Shown: positions 36,998-45,359, counted from the first letter of the stretch. The stretch: DNA of 64,000 bases from Nodularia sp. NIES-3585 (GCF_002218065.1 NZ_BDUB01000001.1:3009270-3073269); one strand, 5' to 3'. The notes: generated by a model not told the origin, from the sequence alone. Numbers and translations are program-made.

Positions 36998-37005
36998 TAG
37001 TTGTT

Positions 37006-37033
37006 GTAAGAGTGCAAGTTTTTGCACCCTTAC
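37006..37033 (+). terminator. Possible terminator after cupin gene
   Basis: 12-bp stem with one mismatch (GTAAGAGTGCAA / TTGCACCCTTAC) and a 4-nt loop, 9 bp after the stop codon. The T-run that follows is weak. Confidence 0.45.
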
Positions 37034-37165
37034 CTATTTACTTACAGTCTAATTACTTACGTACCACAACTAAAGTTCCAGTTGAAGCCCAGTTATATAG
37101 TTGGCGAGCTTGTGCAACTGGCAAATTTCTACAACCACGACTAACTGGAGTCCCAAAATTGTTAT

Positions 37166-37650
37166 GAGCCGTGATGCTTATATCCCCCGAATTCCAATCT
37201 AATGATTTGGTAGCCTATGTTCGCGAAGCGTGCGCGAAGCGCATAGATTTAAATGTGAAAGGGCTAGTCAGAAATCGACATCTAGCTAAATCAATTAGTG
37301 ATGCTGGTTGGTATACTTTCCGCCAGTGGTTAGAATATTTTGGTCATAAGTATGGGAAAGTAACGGTTGCTGTGCCTCCCCACAATACAAGCCAAAATTG
37401 TTCTCACTGTGGTCAGAAAGTGAAAAAATCCTTGTCTACAAGAACTCATGTTTGCCCACATTGCGGATATGTAGAAGACAGAGATACCAATGCTGCAATC
37501 AATATTTTGAGACTAGGACTCAGTACGGTAGGGCATACCGGAACTTACGCTACAGGAGATTTGCCCTCTTGGGCGGTTGGCGCTAGCCTGTCGTCTAATG
37601 GCGAGTCTGTGAATGTAGAATCCCCGAATTAGAAATTCGGGGAGTGTCAA
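37166..37650 (+). mobile_element. Internally deleted IS605/IS1341-type element (485 bp)
   Basis: Left junction TTAT followed by GAGCCGTGATG; right end hairpin CCCCGAATT-AGA-AATTCGGGG and then GTGTCAA. No target duplication is present, and the flanks rejoin cleanly to restore the transpeptidase frame, both as expected for IS200/IS605-family transposition at a TTAT-like target with a TCAA right cleavage site. A fragment CCCCCGAATTC near 37184 looks like half of a left-end hairpin, after which the sequence jumps to the last third of tnpB. So the middle is deleted, but both tips survive. Confidence 0.82.
37171..37632 (+). pseudogene. tnpB: tnpB C-terminal fragment (RNA-guided nuclease remnant)
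   Basis: 153 codons from near the left end to TAG. The zinc finger CSHCG...CPHCG and the RuvC-III motif DRDTNAAINIL are intact, as is WYTFRQWLEYFGHKYGKVT. The N-terminal two thirds (DNA/RNA binding, RuvC-I) is missing. The RuvC-II region that normally reads DLVAYEDLNVKGLVRN is interrupted: DLVAY is followed by VREACAKRI and then DLNVKGLVRN, from an in-frame insert of GCGAAGC-rich DNA at about 37219-37246. The protein cannot be a working nuclease. The start shown is formal. Confidence 0.85.
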
Positions 37651-37711
37651 GCCAGTACGCACCGTGAATGGCATAGCCTTGATGAGAATATCATAAATGC
37701 GGTTTTTAGGT

Positions 37712-38347
37712 TTAATTATTTAAGCGCTGCATTAGTTGATTTGCCTGGGATGCGATCGCCTGCCAATTTCCTTCTCTAACAAGCCTTTCAGGAAATAATT
37801 GACCACTCAAACCGACAGCGATCGCCCCAGCTTGGATAAATTCTGGAGCATTTTCTAAAGTCACTCCCCCAGTAGGAATTAAGGGTATTTCACCCAGTGG
37901 CCCTTGTAAACTTTTAATATAGTTAACTCCTCCCACAGCTTGCACAGGAAACACCTTCACACAGCTTGCACCCTGATTCCAAGCAGTGACAATTTCTGTG
38001 GGAGTCATTGCACCGGGGATAATTGGCACATCTTGTTTGACTGCGGCTTGAATCATGGCAGGATCAACGTGGGGTGTGAAGAGAAATTGCGCCCCAGAAG
38101 CGATCGCCTCTTGCAATTGTTCGACATTAAACAGCGTCCCCGTGCCAATGATACAGTTTGGTAACTCTGCACCTAATAGACGAATTAATTCCCCAGGGCG
38201 ATCGCTATTCCAGGTAATTTCAATCAGCCGCATTCCCCCAGCCGCAGCAGCCATAGCCATATTTTGAGCCAACCGCATATCTGAAGCGCGAATAACTGCG
38301 ATCGCACGGTATTTTTGCAGATGTGATAACCAAACTTGATCAGACAT
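37712..38347 (-). CDS. eda: KDPG/KHG aldolase (2-dehydro-3-deoxyphosphogluconate aldolase)
   Basis: 211 residues from ATG 38347 (a 12-codon longer version from TTG 38383 is possible but not conserved in style). The enzyme splits KDPG into pyruvate and glyceraldehyde-3-phosphate (Entner-Doudoroff route) or acts on 4-hydroxy-2-oxoglutarate. Visible motifs: the catalytic Glu region RLIEITWNS, GTGTLFN, and the Schiff-base Lys in SCVKVFPVQAVGG, with PTGGVTLEN binding phosphate. Complete and well conserved. It is close to the transpeptidase remnant, with only about 20 bp between. Confidence 0.92.
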   Translation of the reverse strand: MSDQVWLSHLQKYRAIAVIRASDMRLAQNMAMAAAAGGMRLIEITWNSDRPGELIRLLGAELPNCIIGTGTLFNVEQLQEAIASGAQFLFTPHVDPAMIQAAVKQDVPIIPGAMTPTEIVTAWNQGASCVKVFPVQAVGGVNYIKSLQGPLGEIPLIPTGGVTLENAPEFIQAGAIAVGLSGQLFPERLVREGNWQAIASQANQLMQRLNN

Positions 38348-38404
38348 TTCATAAAAACGTGAGTTCGACGGAACTAAAAACAAGATTTCTGCTTAAATCT
38401 TGTT

Positions 38405-38442
38405 CCCCTCCTCGCTTGCACAGGAGGGGCTAGGGGTGGGGT
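38405..38442. repeat. CCCCTCCT hairpin repeat (inverted copy of the one at 22022-22061)
   Basis: CCCCTCCTCGCTTGCACAGG then AGGGGCTAGGGGTGGGGT forms a GC-rich hairpin upstream of the aldolase gene. Its reverse complement closely matches the inner part of the MITE-like element at 21989-22097. Confidence 0.8.
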
Positions 38443-38670
38443 CTTATGACACAAAATGGAAGGTGCAAGATATGTGTTTTGACTATTCCTAGAGGGAGAT
38501 CCATACATTTAGTATCATGCGACCTTAGCCAGATGGAATCAGAGGTTGAGATTTTTAAGCTGAATATAGTTAGAGCCGAAATCTAATAGGTGTAAAACCG
38601 TATCGAACTAAACTTGCGCGGTGATACGGAATTTAAAACCCGTGCGGGTATTTTTCAATCATTAATTCCT

Positions 38671-40017
38671 ATGCTAGACGCAACTATCACCAATATAGTC
38701 GATGCGGTGCGTGGGTATGCACACCGATTAACAGGCGCAGATCAAGATTATGACCCATTAATGAACTTAATCGGCAATGGGCGTTTTGTCTTGATTGGCG
38801 AAGCCTCCCACGGGACTCATGAATTTTATGAACAACGGGCAGAGATTACCAAGCGACTAATTGAAGAAAAGGGGTTTACAGCCGTAGCGGTGGAAGCGGA
38901 TTGGCCTGATGCTTACCGAGTCAATCGTTACGTGCGGGGTGTGAGTGAAGACCCCACACCAGCCGAAGCACTCTTAAATTTCCAACGCTTCCCTTTATGG
39001 ATGTGGCGGAATACAGATGTGTTGAATTTTGTGGGCTGGTTACGGGAATACAATGATAGTTTACCCAAAAAGGCCATTAAAACGGGTTTTTATGGGTTAG
39101 ACCTTTATAGTATGTATGCTTCCATAGAAGCAGTTCTGGGCTACCTCAATCAAGTTGATCCCGAAGCCGCCCAACGCGCGCGCGATCGCTATTCATGCTT
39201 CGATCATTTTGGCGAAGATGCCCAGCGCTATGGGTATGCTACCAGTTTGGGAATTACCAAATCTTGCGAAAATGAGGCCATCAATCAATTGCAAGACCTG
39301 CAAAGTCAGACTGCCAAATATCTCCAACAGGAGAGGCAAATTGAGATTGATGATTTCTTTTATGCCGAACAGAATGCACGAATAGTTAGAAACGCCGAGC
39401 ATTATTACCGTTCAATGTTTCAAGGACGGGTGTCTTCGTGGAATATACGCGATCGCCACATGGCAGAAACCTTAGACCAATTGGTAACACATTTGGATCA
39501 ACACCATCAACCAGCCAAAGTTGTGGTTTGGGAACACAATTCCCATTTAGGTGACGCACGCGCCACTGATATGGGGTCAATGGGTGAGGTGAATGTTGGT
39601 CAATTGGTCAAAGAACGCTATGGCAATGAAGCTGTAAATATCGGCTTTACCACCTATACAGGGACTGTCACGGCAACTTCTAACTGGGGAGAAACGGCTC
39701 AACTCAAACAAGTTCGCGCTGCCTTACCTGGAAGTTATGAAGCCCTATTCCATGAAACTGAACAACCCCAATTTTTCCTCAACCTTCGGGATGAGAATCA
39801 AGCAATTGTGGGTTTACGACAACCCCGGCTAGAAAGAGCAATCGGTGTAATTTACCAACCGGAAACTGAGCGTGTCAGTCACTACTTCCATGCTTGTCTC
39901 CCCGAACAATTTGATGCGGTGATTCACATTGATGATACCAAGGGAGTCCAACCTCTAGACCGTGTTCCCACCTGGGAAATGCGGGAAGCACCAGAGACTT
40001 TTCCCTTTGCCCTGTAG
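38671..40017 (+). CDS. Erythromycin esterase-like hydrolase
   Basis: 448 residues from ATG 38671, preferred over the upstream start at 38614 because the first 19 codons of the longer form are unlike the family. The family signature is visible: GEASHGTHEFYEQRAEITKR with the putative catalytic His and acidic residues, VAVEADWPDAYRVNRYV, and VVWEHNSHLGDARATDMG. Ere-type enzymes hydrolyse macrolide lactones, but most chromosomal relatives have unknown substrates. It starts a run with an HdeD-like and an Hsp20 gene (gaps 33 and 31 bp), pointing to a stress role rather than antibiotic resistance. Confidence 0.88.
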   Translation: MLDATITNIVDAVRGYAHRLTGADQDYDPLMNLIGNGRFVLIGEASHGTHEFYEQRAEITKRLIEEKGFTAVAVEADWPDAYRVNRYVRGVSEDPTPAEALLNFQRFPLWMWRNTDVLNFVGWLREYNDSLPKKAIKTGFYGLDLYSMYASIEAVLGYLNQVDPEAAQRARDRYSCFDHFGEDAQRYGYATSLGITKSCENEAINQLQDLQSQTAKYLQQERQIEIDDFFYAEQNARIVRNAEHYYRSMFQGRVSSWNIRDRHMAETLDQLVTHLDQHHQPAKVVVWEHNSHLGDARATDMGSMGEVNVGQLVKERYGNEAVNIGFTTYTGTVTATSNWGETAQLKQVRAALPGSYEALFHETEQPQFFLNLRDENQAIVGLRQPRLERAIGVIYQPETERVSHYFHACLPEQFDAVIHIDDTKGVQPLDRVPTWEMREAPETFPFAL

Positions 40018-40050
40018 ACAGAGCCAGAACGCCAGTCACAAACTCCAGCT

Positions 40051-40626
40051 ATGACAAACCTTGACCCCATGAGAATGGGAACGCGCTTGGCCAGGAATTG
40101 GTGGACAGTTGCATTAAGAGGAGCGATCTCGATCATCTTTGGTTTAGCAGCATTATTCTGGCCAGATATCACCCTGACAGCTTTGGTATTTATATTTGCG
40201 GCCTTTGTCTTAGTCAGTGGAGTATTATTAGCGATCGCTGCATTCCGAGATGGTCTAACTCATACCCACGGTTGGCTAATGTTGCTCGAAGGTGCAATTG
40301 GCATTGCTATTGGAATCATGGCATTCATTTGGCCAGGTATCACAGCATTAGTCTTGCTTTACCTGATTGCAGGTTGGGCAATTGTTACTGGCGTTTTAGA
40401 GATAATTGCCGCCATTCAGATCCGCAAAGAAATTGAGAATGAATGGCTACTAGCATTAGCCGGCATCGCCTCGGTACTGTTCGGCCTTCTGCTCATTGTC
40501 TGGCCTATTGCTGGCGCATTAGCCATCCTGTGGATTATTGCCGCCTACGCCATCGTTTTCGGCATCTTACTGCTAATTCTGGCTTTTCGACTCCGTAATT
40601 GGGGAACCGAACGCAGAATCTTTTAA
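40051..40626 (+). CDS. HdeD family acid-resistance membrane protein
   Basis: 191 residues with six hydrophobic segments in three helix pairs, each with a repeat such as ALFWPDITLTALVFIFAAFVL, IMAFIWPGITALVLLYLI and LLIVWPIAGALAILWIIA. The WPG/WPD turn repeated three times is the HdeD/DUF308 pattern. HdeD supports acid resistance in E. coli at high cell density; in cyanobacteria a general envelope-stress role is inferred. Middle gene of the three-gene stress cassette. Start ATG 40051. Confidence 0.87.
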   Translation: MTNLDPMRMGTRLARNWWTVALRGAISIIFGLAALFWPDITLTALVFIFAAFVLVSGVLLAIAAFRDGLTHTHGWLMLLEGAIGIAIGIMAFIWPGITALVLLYLIAGWAIVTGVLEIIAAIQIRKEIENEWLLALAGIASVLFGLLLIVWPIAGALAILWIIAAYAIVFGILLLILAFRLRNWGTERRIF

Positions 40627-40657
40627 ACACTTCAACAATTAATTGGAGATAAAAATC

Positions 40658-41158
40658 ATGGTATTAAGTCGCTGGGAACCTTTTAGAGAAATCGAAACCA
40701 TCCAACGGCAGATGAATCGTCTACTGGATCAAATCACACCCTCAAGTGATACAGGCGAGATCATCAGCGATAGACTCACATTTGTACCTCCAGCAGAACT
40801 GGAAGAAACCTCTGAGGATATCAAACTGTGGATGGAAATTCCTGGTATTGACCCCCAAAACTTAGACGTAAAAGTTGCCGCAGATACAGTTTCTGTAACT
40901 GGTGAGCGTAAATCTGAAATCAAGGAAGAAGAAAGAAGAGGTATGCGTCGTTCAGAATTTCGCTATGGCAGATTTCAAAGAGTAATACCTCTACCATCTC
41001 GAATCCAAAACGATAAAGTACAAGCTGACTTTAAGAATGGTGTTTTGTGTCTCACCATGCCTAAAGCCGAAGAAGAAAAAACCAGAGTTGTGACTGTTCA
41101 GTTACCAGGACAAAGCCAGCAAGGGCAGATTTCTGGAAGTAAGAAAGATAAAAGCTAA
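40658..41158 (+). CDS. Small heat shock protein Hsp20
   Basis: 166 residues from ATG 40658, with GGAGAT upstream; an upstream in-frame start at 40643 lacks this. ATP-independent chaperone that holds unfolding proteins. The alpha-crystallin domain covers about residues 43-140, with DIKLWMEIPGIDPQNLDVKV, SVTGERK and the C-terminal strand motif FKNGVLCLTMPKAE. An IxI/V-like tail is not clear. The N-terminus (MVLSRWEPFREIETIQRQMN) is the usual cyanobacterial Hsp20 one. It follows hdeD by 31 bp, so heat induction, if any, would act from the operon promoter. Confidence 0.94.
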   Translation: MVLSRWEPFREIETIQRQMNRLLDQITPSSDTGEIISDRLTFVPPAELEETSEDIKLWMEIPGIDPQNLDVKVAADTVSVTGERKSEIKEEERRGMRRSEFRYGRFQRVIPLPSRIQNDKVQADFKNGVLCLTMPKAEEEKTRVVTVQLPGQSQQGQISGSKKDKS

Positions 41159-41200
41159 CCTCTTAGCCCTTTCCTACGATATACACCTTTAATCTTGTAG

Positions 41201-41230
41201 GGTGCGTTATGACGCTTCGTCTAACGCACC
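41201..41230. repeat. GGTGCGTTA hairpin repeat
   Basis: 9-bp stem GGTGCGTTA / TAACGCACC with a 12-nt loop between the Hsp20 and hydantoinase B genes. A common cyanobacterial dispersed repeat; it may also help end the two convergent transcripts. Confidence 0.75.
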
Positions 41231-41278
41231 ATCTGATGCCCTTTCTCTGTTTATATTCAGCAACAGAAAGATTGAAAA

Positions 41279-42859
41279 TTAGGAGACTGTACCAAATCCT
41301 CCTCCCCCAGGGGTTTCAATCACAAAAATATCCCCAGGCTGCATTTCTACGGTGGCAGTACTGTCTAAAATCTCTTGGGTTCCATTCTGACGTTCTATCC
41401 AGTTGTGTCCGACTTTTCCTGCTTCCCCTCCATTTAATCCCACGGGAGGAACTAAGCGATGGCTAGAGAGAATGTTCGCTGTCATGGGTTCTAAAAACCG
41501 AATGCGGCGAATTACGCCATTACCACCGGAATATTTACCTTTACCGCCGCTATCAGGACGCAGACTAAAGCTTTCTACTAATACAGGATAGCGGCTTTCT
41601 AAAACTTCTGGATCAGTTAATCGAGAGTTAGTCATGTGGGTATGGACTGCATCAGTACCATCAAAATTAATTCCTGCGCCAGAACCGCCGCAGATGGTTT
41701 CATAGTATTGATAATGCTGATTTCCAAAGGTAAAATTATTCATTGTTCCCTGGGAACCAGCCATGACACCCAACGCACCATATAAAGCATCAACAATGGT
41801 TTGGGAAGTTTCCACGTTACCTGCTACCACTGCGGCTGGATAAGTGGGGTTAAGCATACAGCCAATTGGCACAATTATTTCTAGAGGGTTAAGACAGCCA
41901 GCATTCAGGGGAATATTATCATCAACTAAAGTGCGGAAGACATATAAAACTGCTGCTTGAGTTACGGCTTTGGGAGCATTAAAGTTACTATTTAGCTGTT
42001 GAGATGTGCCAGTAAAATCAATGGTAGCACTGCGATTTTCTCGGTCAATTGTGACTGTAACTTTAATTTCGGCTCCATTATCCATAGCATAGGTAAATGA
42101 GCCATTTTTGAGGAGATTGATAGCTCTTCTCACTGACTCTTCTGCATTGTCCTGGACAAATTGCATATAACTTTGAACTGTCTCAATGCCATATTGATTT
42201 ACCATTTTTCGGAGTTCTTGCACTCCTCTAGCATTGGCAGCAATTTGAGCTTTGAAATCAGCAATATTTTGCTGAGGGTTACGCGCTGGATAGGGATGAT
42301 TTGCAAGTATTTCTCGTACTGAAGTTTCTTGAAATTTCCCCTGTTTAACTAAGAGAAAATTATCAAATAAAATTCCTTCTTCTTCTACTGTTGTACTGTG
42401 GGGAGGCATGGAACCGGGCGTAATACCACCGATATCGGCTTGGTGTCCACGAGAAGCAACGTAAAAAAGGGGAGTGGGGAGTGGGGAGTGGGGAGTAGAG
42501 GATGAAGTATTATCTTCGAGGAAGACGGGGGTAATTGCTGTGACATCGGGGAGGTGAGTGCCTCCGTTATAAGGATTGTTGGATAGGTAAACGTTTCCTG
42601 GTTGGATAGTGTCGCCTTTATCGTTAATTAAACTGCGGACACTTTCACTCATTGAGCCTAAATGTACAGGAATATGAGGAGCGTTGGCAACTAATAATCC
42701 AGAAGTATCAAAAATAGCACAGGAGAAATCGAGGCGTTCTTTGATGTTTACCGATGCTGCTGTATTTTGCAGCACAATCCCCATTTGTTCAGCAATAAAT
42801 TGATACAGGTTTTTGAATATTTCTAAGCGAACCGGATCTGGTTGATGTATTGTATACAT
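41279..42859 (-). CDS. hyuB: Hydantoinase B/oxoprolinase family protein
   Basis: 526 residues. With HyuA it forms an ATP-dependent hydantoinase, oxoprolinase or acetone-carboxylase-like enzyme. The family start [60 protein letters not shown] and the C-terminal [15 protein letters not shown] are all present, so the protein is complete. An unusual Ser/Pro/Thr stretch ([13 protein letters not shown]) sits between PVFLEDN and FYVASRG: it is encoded by four perfect GGGGAGT heptamers (42469-42496) and looks like an STRR insertion tolerated in frame. Its partner hyuA lies 17 kb away on the same strand. Confidence 0.92.
   Translation of the reverse strand: MYTIHQPDPVRLEIFKNLYQFIAEQMGIVLQNTAASVNIKERLDFSCAIFDTSGLLVANAPHIPVHLGSMSESVRSLINDKGDTIQPGNVYLSNNPYNGGTHLPDVTAITPVFLEDNTSSSTPHSPLPTPLFYVASRGHQADIGGITPGSMPPHSTTVEEEGILFDNFLLVKQGKFQETSVREILANHPYPARNPQQNIADFKAQIAANARGVQELRKMVNQYGIETVQSYMQFVQDNAEESVRRAINLLKNGSFTYAMDNGAEIKVTVTIDRENRSATIDFTGTSQQLNSNFNAPKAVTQAAVLYVFRTLVDDNIPLNAGCLNPLEIIVPIGCMLNPTYPAAVVAGNVETSQTIVDALYGALGVMAGSQGTMNNFTFGNQHYQYYETICGGSGAGINFDGTDAVHTHMTNSRLTDPEVLESRYPVLVESFSLRPDSGGKGKYSGGNGVIRRIRFLEPMTANILSSHRLVPPVGLNGGEAGKVGHNWIERQNGTQEILDSTATVEMQPGDIFVIETPGGGGFGTVS
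42469..42496. repeat. GGGGAGT heptamer STRR inside hyuB
   Basis: Four perfect tandem GGGGAGT units within the hydantoinase B coding sequence, at a spot where family members lack residues. Same heptamer family (opposite strand) as at 2477-2511. Confidence 0.9.
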
Positions 42860-42890
42860 TGAGAAAAGTTAAGAGTTAAAATTATATGAT

Positions 42891-43469
42891 ATGAAATCTA
42901 AACTGAAATTAATCAGCTGGGTTTTAGCGATCGCCTTAGTGTTAGTCAGTATTATTCCTGTGAGAATTGCGATCGCTTCGTATCAACAGCCAGTACCACA
43001 GGCTATTTTTGTGTTGGGGAGTGCTTCTGAGCGGATGAAGTTTGCGGCAAAATTTTGGCAATCTCACCAGAATTTAGACATTTGGATTTCTGATTTTGCT
43101 TGGAATTTAGATGCTAATCGTCGGATATTTTTGCAGTCTGGTGTTCCCGATCAGAAGTTGCATTTAGATGGTAGAGCAACTGATACAGTTACCAATTTTA
43201 CAACTTTGGTAGAAGAATTTGCAGGTAGGGATTTACAGAATATTTATTTGATTACTTCAGACTATCATATGCGGCGGTCAAGGGTGATAGCTACTGTTGT
43301 GTTGGGTAGTCAGGGGATTGTGGTTACACCTTTGGCTGTACCGTCATCGGGTGAAGAACCAGAATCTCTGTTGCGAGTGTTGCGGGATGCTGGGCGATCT
43401 CTTTTGTGGATTGTTACTAATAGGACTGGAGCTAGTTTTAATCCTAAACTTCGCTCCCACTTTCAGTAA
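42891..43469 (+). CDS. YdcF/SanA (DUF218) family protein, membrane-anchored
   Basis: 192 residues. An N-terminal hydrophobic segment (about 7-28) is a signal anchor. The DUF218 core shows AIFVLGSASERMKFAAKFW, the acidic LDGRATDTVTNF segment and YLITSDYHMRRSRVIA, the typical family motif. Relatives such as SanA and ElyC act in envelope integrity or lipid-carrier metabolism; the exact role is unknown. It is divergent from hyuB with about 30 bp between starts, so the two may share a promoter region. Confidence 0.86.
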   Translation: MKSKLKLISWVLAIALVLVSIIPVRIAIASYQQPVPQAIFVLGSASERMKFAAKFWQSHQNLDIWISDFAWNLDANRRIFLQSGVPDQKLHLDGRATDTVTNFTTLVEEFAGRDLQNIYLITSDYHMRRSRVIATVVLGSQGIVVTPLAVPSSGEEPESLLRVLRDAGRSLLWIVTNRTGASFNPKLRSHFQ

Positions 43470-43498
43470 ATTATGTAATTATACTTGTTGACTGGATG

Positions 43499-43695
43499 TT
43501 AACCTAACCAAAAATGTCCTACACGAATATGACCAAGGTGAAGAAAAATTTTTCGTATGATTGGAATAGACCAAGGATCATCGTCTGAATATTCCAATAT
43601 TTCTAAACTTGTATCAGCATTCAACATTTCTGATCCAGAGCATAAGCTAACCAACACTCAAAGAAAAGACGACTATTCAAAACCGGATAATCATT
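43499..43695 (-). pseudogene. Possible decayed gene, unknown family
   Basis: On the minus strand one frame reads YPVLNSRLFFECWLAYALDQ and then stops; an overlapping frame continues MLNADTSLEILEYSDDDPWS to GHFWLG and a stop. Together they look like one reading frame with a single-base shift near 43636. I do not recognise the protein, and chance ORFs are possible. Confidence 0.3.
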
Positions 43696-43850
43696 TTTGG
43701 GTAAAGGGCTAAGGATATTTTTGACAATTTTGGGAAATGAATTTATAATCATCTTTAAATCAAAATATTATTTTATTAGCCCAAATATTACCATATTCTG
43801 GGTTATTTTTTCAGGAATTTTATTAACATTTAACACTTCTGGATTTATGT

Positions 43851-43942
43851 TAGGACTTACGAAAGAACTCTCTGAAACCCTCTTGACTTCGTGTCCTTTG
43901 TGTCCTTTGCGGTTCGTTTTTCATAATTTTGCGTAAGTCCTA
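43851..43942. mobile_element. 92-bp MITE-like element
   Basis: Terminal inverted repeats TAGGACTTACGAAA (left) and TTTTGCGTAAGTCCTA (right), flanking TTGACTTCGTGTCCTTTGTG and similar sequence. Both ends begin with TA, consistent with TA-targeting IS630/Tc1-type mobilisation. An isolated TAGGACTTACGC is also at about 20540. Confidence 0.7.
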
Positions 43943-44156
43943 TATGTTTGTCCATTAAAGTGCAGTAAAACGTTGATTTATCGTTGACTAAATTTATTTA
44001 ACTTCCTAAAATTATTCTATAGTTTGTAGGTAGTGATGTCTACTTAAAAGACGCGAAGCGAGTTTCGTTTAAAAATTTATGGTTGGCTATTATAGCCTGT
44101 GTTCTTTAAGCAGATTGGGTCTTCATGTTTTGAAGTTTTTATACCTTGAAAAATGG

Positions 44157-45359
44157 TTAAGAAAATAGAATATGCTCATATTCACCTAAAGCACGATGGA
44201 ATGTATATTTATCTTCATATAGTTTACGCGCCCTTTCACCCATTAACTTAACTCTTTCTTCGTCACTTTGTAGTTTACGAATTATATCAGCAAGGTATTC
44301 AGGGTTATGAGGAGGAACATTAATCCCACAATTAGAATTAGTTAATAACTGGTCTATATATGAATTTGGTAAAGATATAGATATAATTCCCCTTCCTGCT
44401 GCTAACATTCCGTAGAGTTTTGAGGGTGCAACTATACTTTCTGCACCTGGGATGAGGCTGACTAAGGAAATATCGCAAGCTGTTAATGATAAGGAAAGTG
44501 ATTCTCTAGGTTGGTAAGGTAGTAGGATAATGTTTTTTAAATTATGAGTATCAATGGCTTGTCTGACTATTTTAGTTTTTGCTCCATCACCAATAAATAC
44601 AAATTTAATCGGATCATTTTTAAGTATGATGGCGGCTTCAGTAATGGTTTCGATGTCATGTAGTCTACCCAGATTACCTGAATATAAAACAGTAAATATT
44701 TTATCAAGTTTATGCTGTTGGGCAAACCGATTTTCTTGTTTGCTTACAGTAGGAATATCTTCAATTGCCCAATTTTCAATGACTTTAATCTTTAGTTTTA
44801 AATCAGGATATTTTTTTTCTAAAAATTCTTGCATTGAGGTACTAAGAACGATTATACATTCAGAATATTTATAAGTTAAATATATTAATTTACTAAGGAA
44901 TTTATAGAATATGCTATTTGCCTTGATGATTCCAGACATTGCAGCTGATTCTGGAAAAATATCTTGCACGAGAAAATAATATTTACCCCTATGTATAATT
45001 TTAAAGCAGATGCCTAAAACACCAGCATAGGGAGGGTTAGAAGCAATTAACAGAGGTTTATTACGGGGTACGCTAAAGATTACATACCATAAAGCACCGA
45101 GGAGGAAAAATATTGAACTAGCAAGTTTGCTGTAAATACTGATGCTAGATTTTATGGGAGAAAAGGCGCGGTTGATGTTGATTTGATTTAGTGACTCTGG
45201 GATAGTTTGTTCTGCTGGAGTTCCCGTGAAAATGTTGACGCTGTATCTACGGCTAGACAGCCCCTTCGCTAAGTCTGTCATTAGTTGGGAGGTAGCACCC
45301 TGGTGGGGGTAGAAATATTGGGTGAGAGTTGTGATTTCATGAATATCTGTATAAATCAT
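44157..45359 (-). CDS. Glycosyltransferase, GT4 family (WbuB-like)
   Basis: 400 residues with a GT-B fold. The N-terminal part reads TQYFYPHQGATSQLMTDLAKGL, typical of WbuB-like GT4 enzymes that add a sugar from a nucleotide donor to a lipid-linked oligosaccharide at the cytoplasmic membrane face. The hydrophobic IFFLLGALWYVIFSV segment (about 83-97) is common in this subgroup. The donor domain has VLYSGNLGRLHDIET and the nucleotide-binding VAPSKLYGMLAAGRG. It is the last gene of the minus-strand polysaccharide run, 9 bp after the preceding gene. Donor and acceptor sugars are unknown. Confidence 0.9.
   Translation of the reverse strand: MIYTDIHEITTLTQYFYPHQGATSQLMTDLAKGLSSRRYSVNIFTGTPAEQTIPESLNQININRAFSPIKSSISIYSKLASSIFFLLGALWYVIFSVPRNKPLLIASNPPYAGVLGICFKIIHRGKYYFLVQDIFPESAAMSGIIKANSIFYKFLSKLIYLTYKYSECIIVLSTSMQEFLEKKYPDLKLKIKVIENWAIEDIPTVSKQENRFAQQHKLDKIFTVLYSGNLGRLHDIETITEAAIILKNDPIKFVFIGDGAKTKIVRQAIDTHNLKNIILLPYQPRESLSLSLTACDISLVSLIPGAESIVAPSKLYGMLAAGRGIISISLPNSYIDQLLTNSNCGINVPPHNPEYLADIIRKLQSDEERVKLMGERARKLYEDKYTFHRALGEYEHILFS

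Larger units (their letters stand above)
37053..37690 (-). pseudogene. L,D-transpeptidase remnant split by an IS605-type remnant
   Basis: Minus-strand fragments of an ErfK/YbiS-type L,D-transpeptidase (peptidoglycan cross-linking in the periplasm). The upstream fragment (37690-37651) encodes YSHQGYAIHGAYW and the downstream one (37165-37053) encodes [16 protein letters not shown], then a tail ending GTLVVVRK and a stop. Joining TGGC and ATAAC across the insert restores WHNNFGT, and with it the catalytic YAIHG and SRGCRN motifs, so the element sits inside the active-site region. Only about 50 codons remain: there is a TGA in frame just before the first fragment and no N-terminal part between it and the aldolase gene. 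The gene is dead. Confidence 0.85.
43470..44156. other. Intergenic region with a MITE and a possible decayed gene
   Basis: 687 bp between the YdcF gene and the first polysaccharide gene. It holds a possible frameshifted minus-strand ORF (43499-43695), a 92-bp MITE (43851-43942) and a GACGCGAAGCGAGTTTCG dispersed repeat near 44051. The ORF across 43697-43936 runs through the MITE and is not credible. Confidence 0.55.

Noticed and set aside
38671-40017. Antibiotic-resistance gene (macrolide esterase)
   Set aside because: Operon context with HdeD and Hsp20 and general family knowledge favour a stress role; no resistance-type context is present.
43697-43936. Plus-strand ORF of 79 codons
   Set aside because: Runs through the MITE at 43851-43942 and lacks any family pattern.
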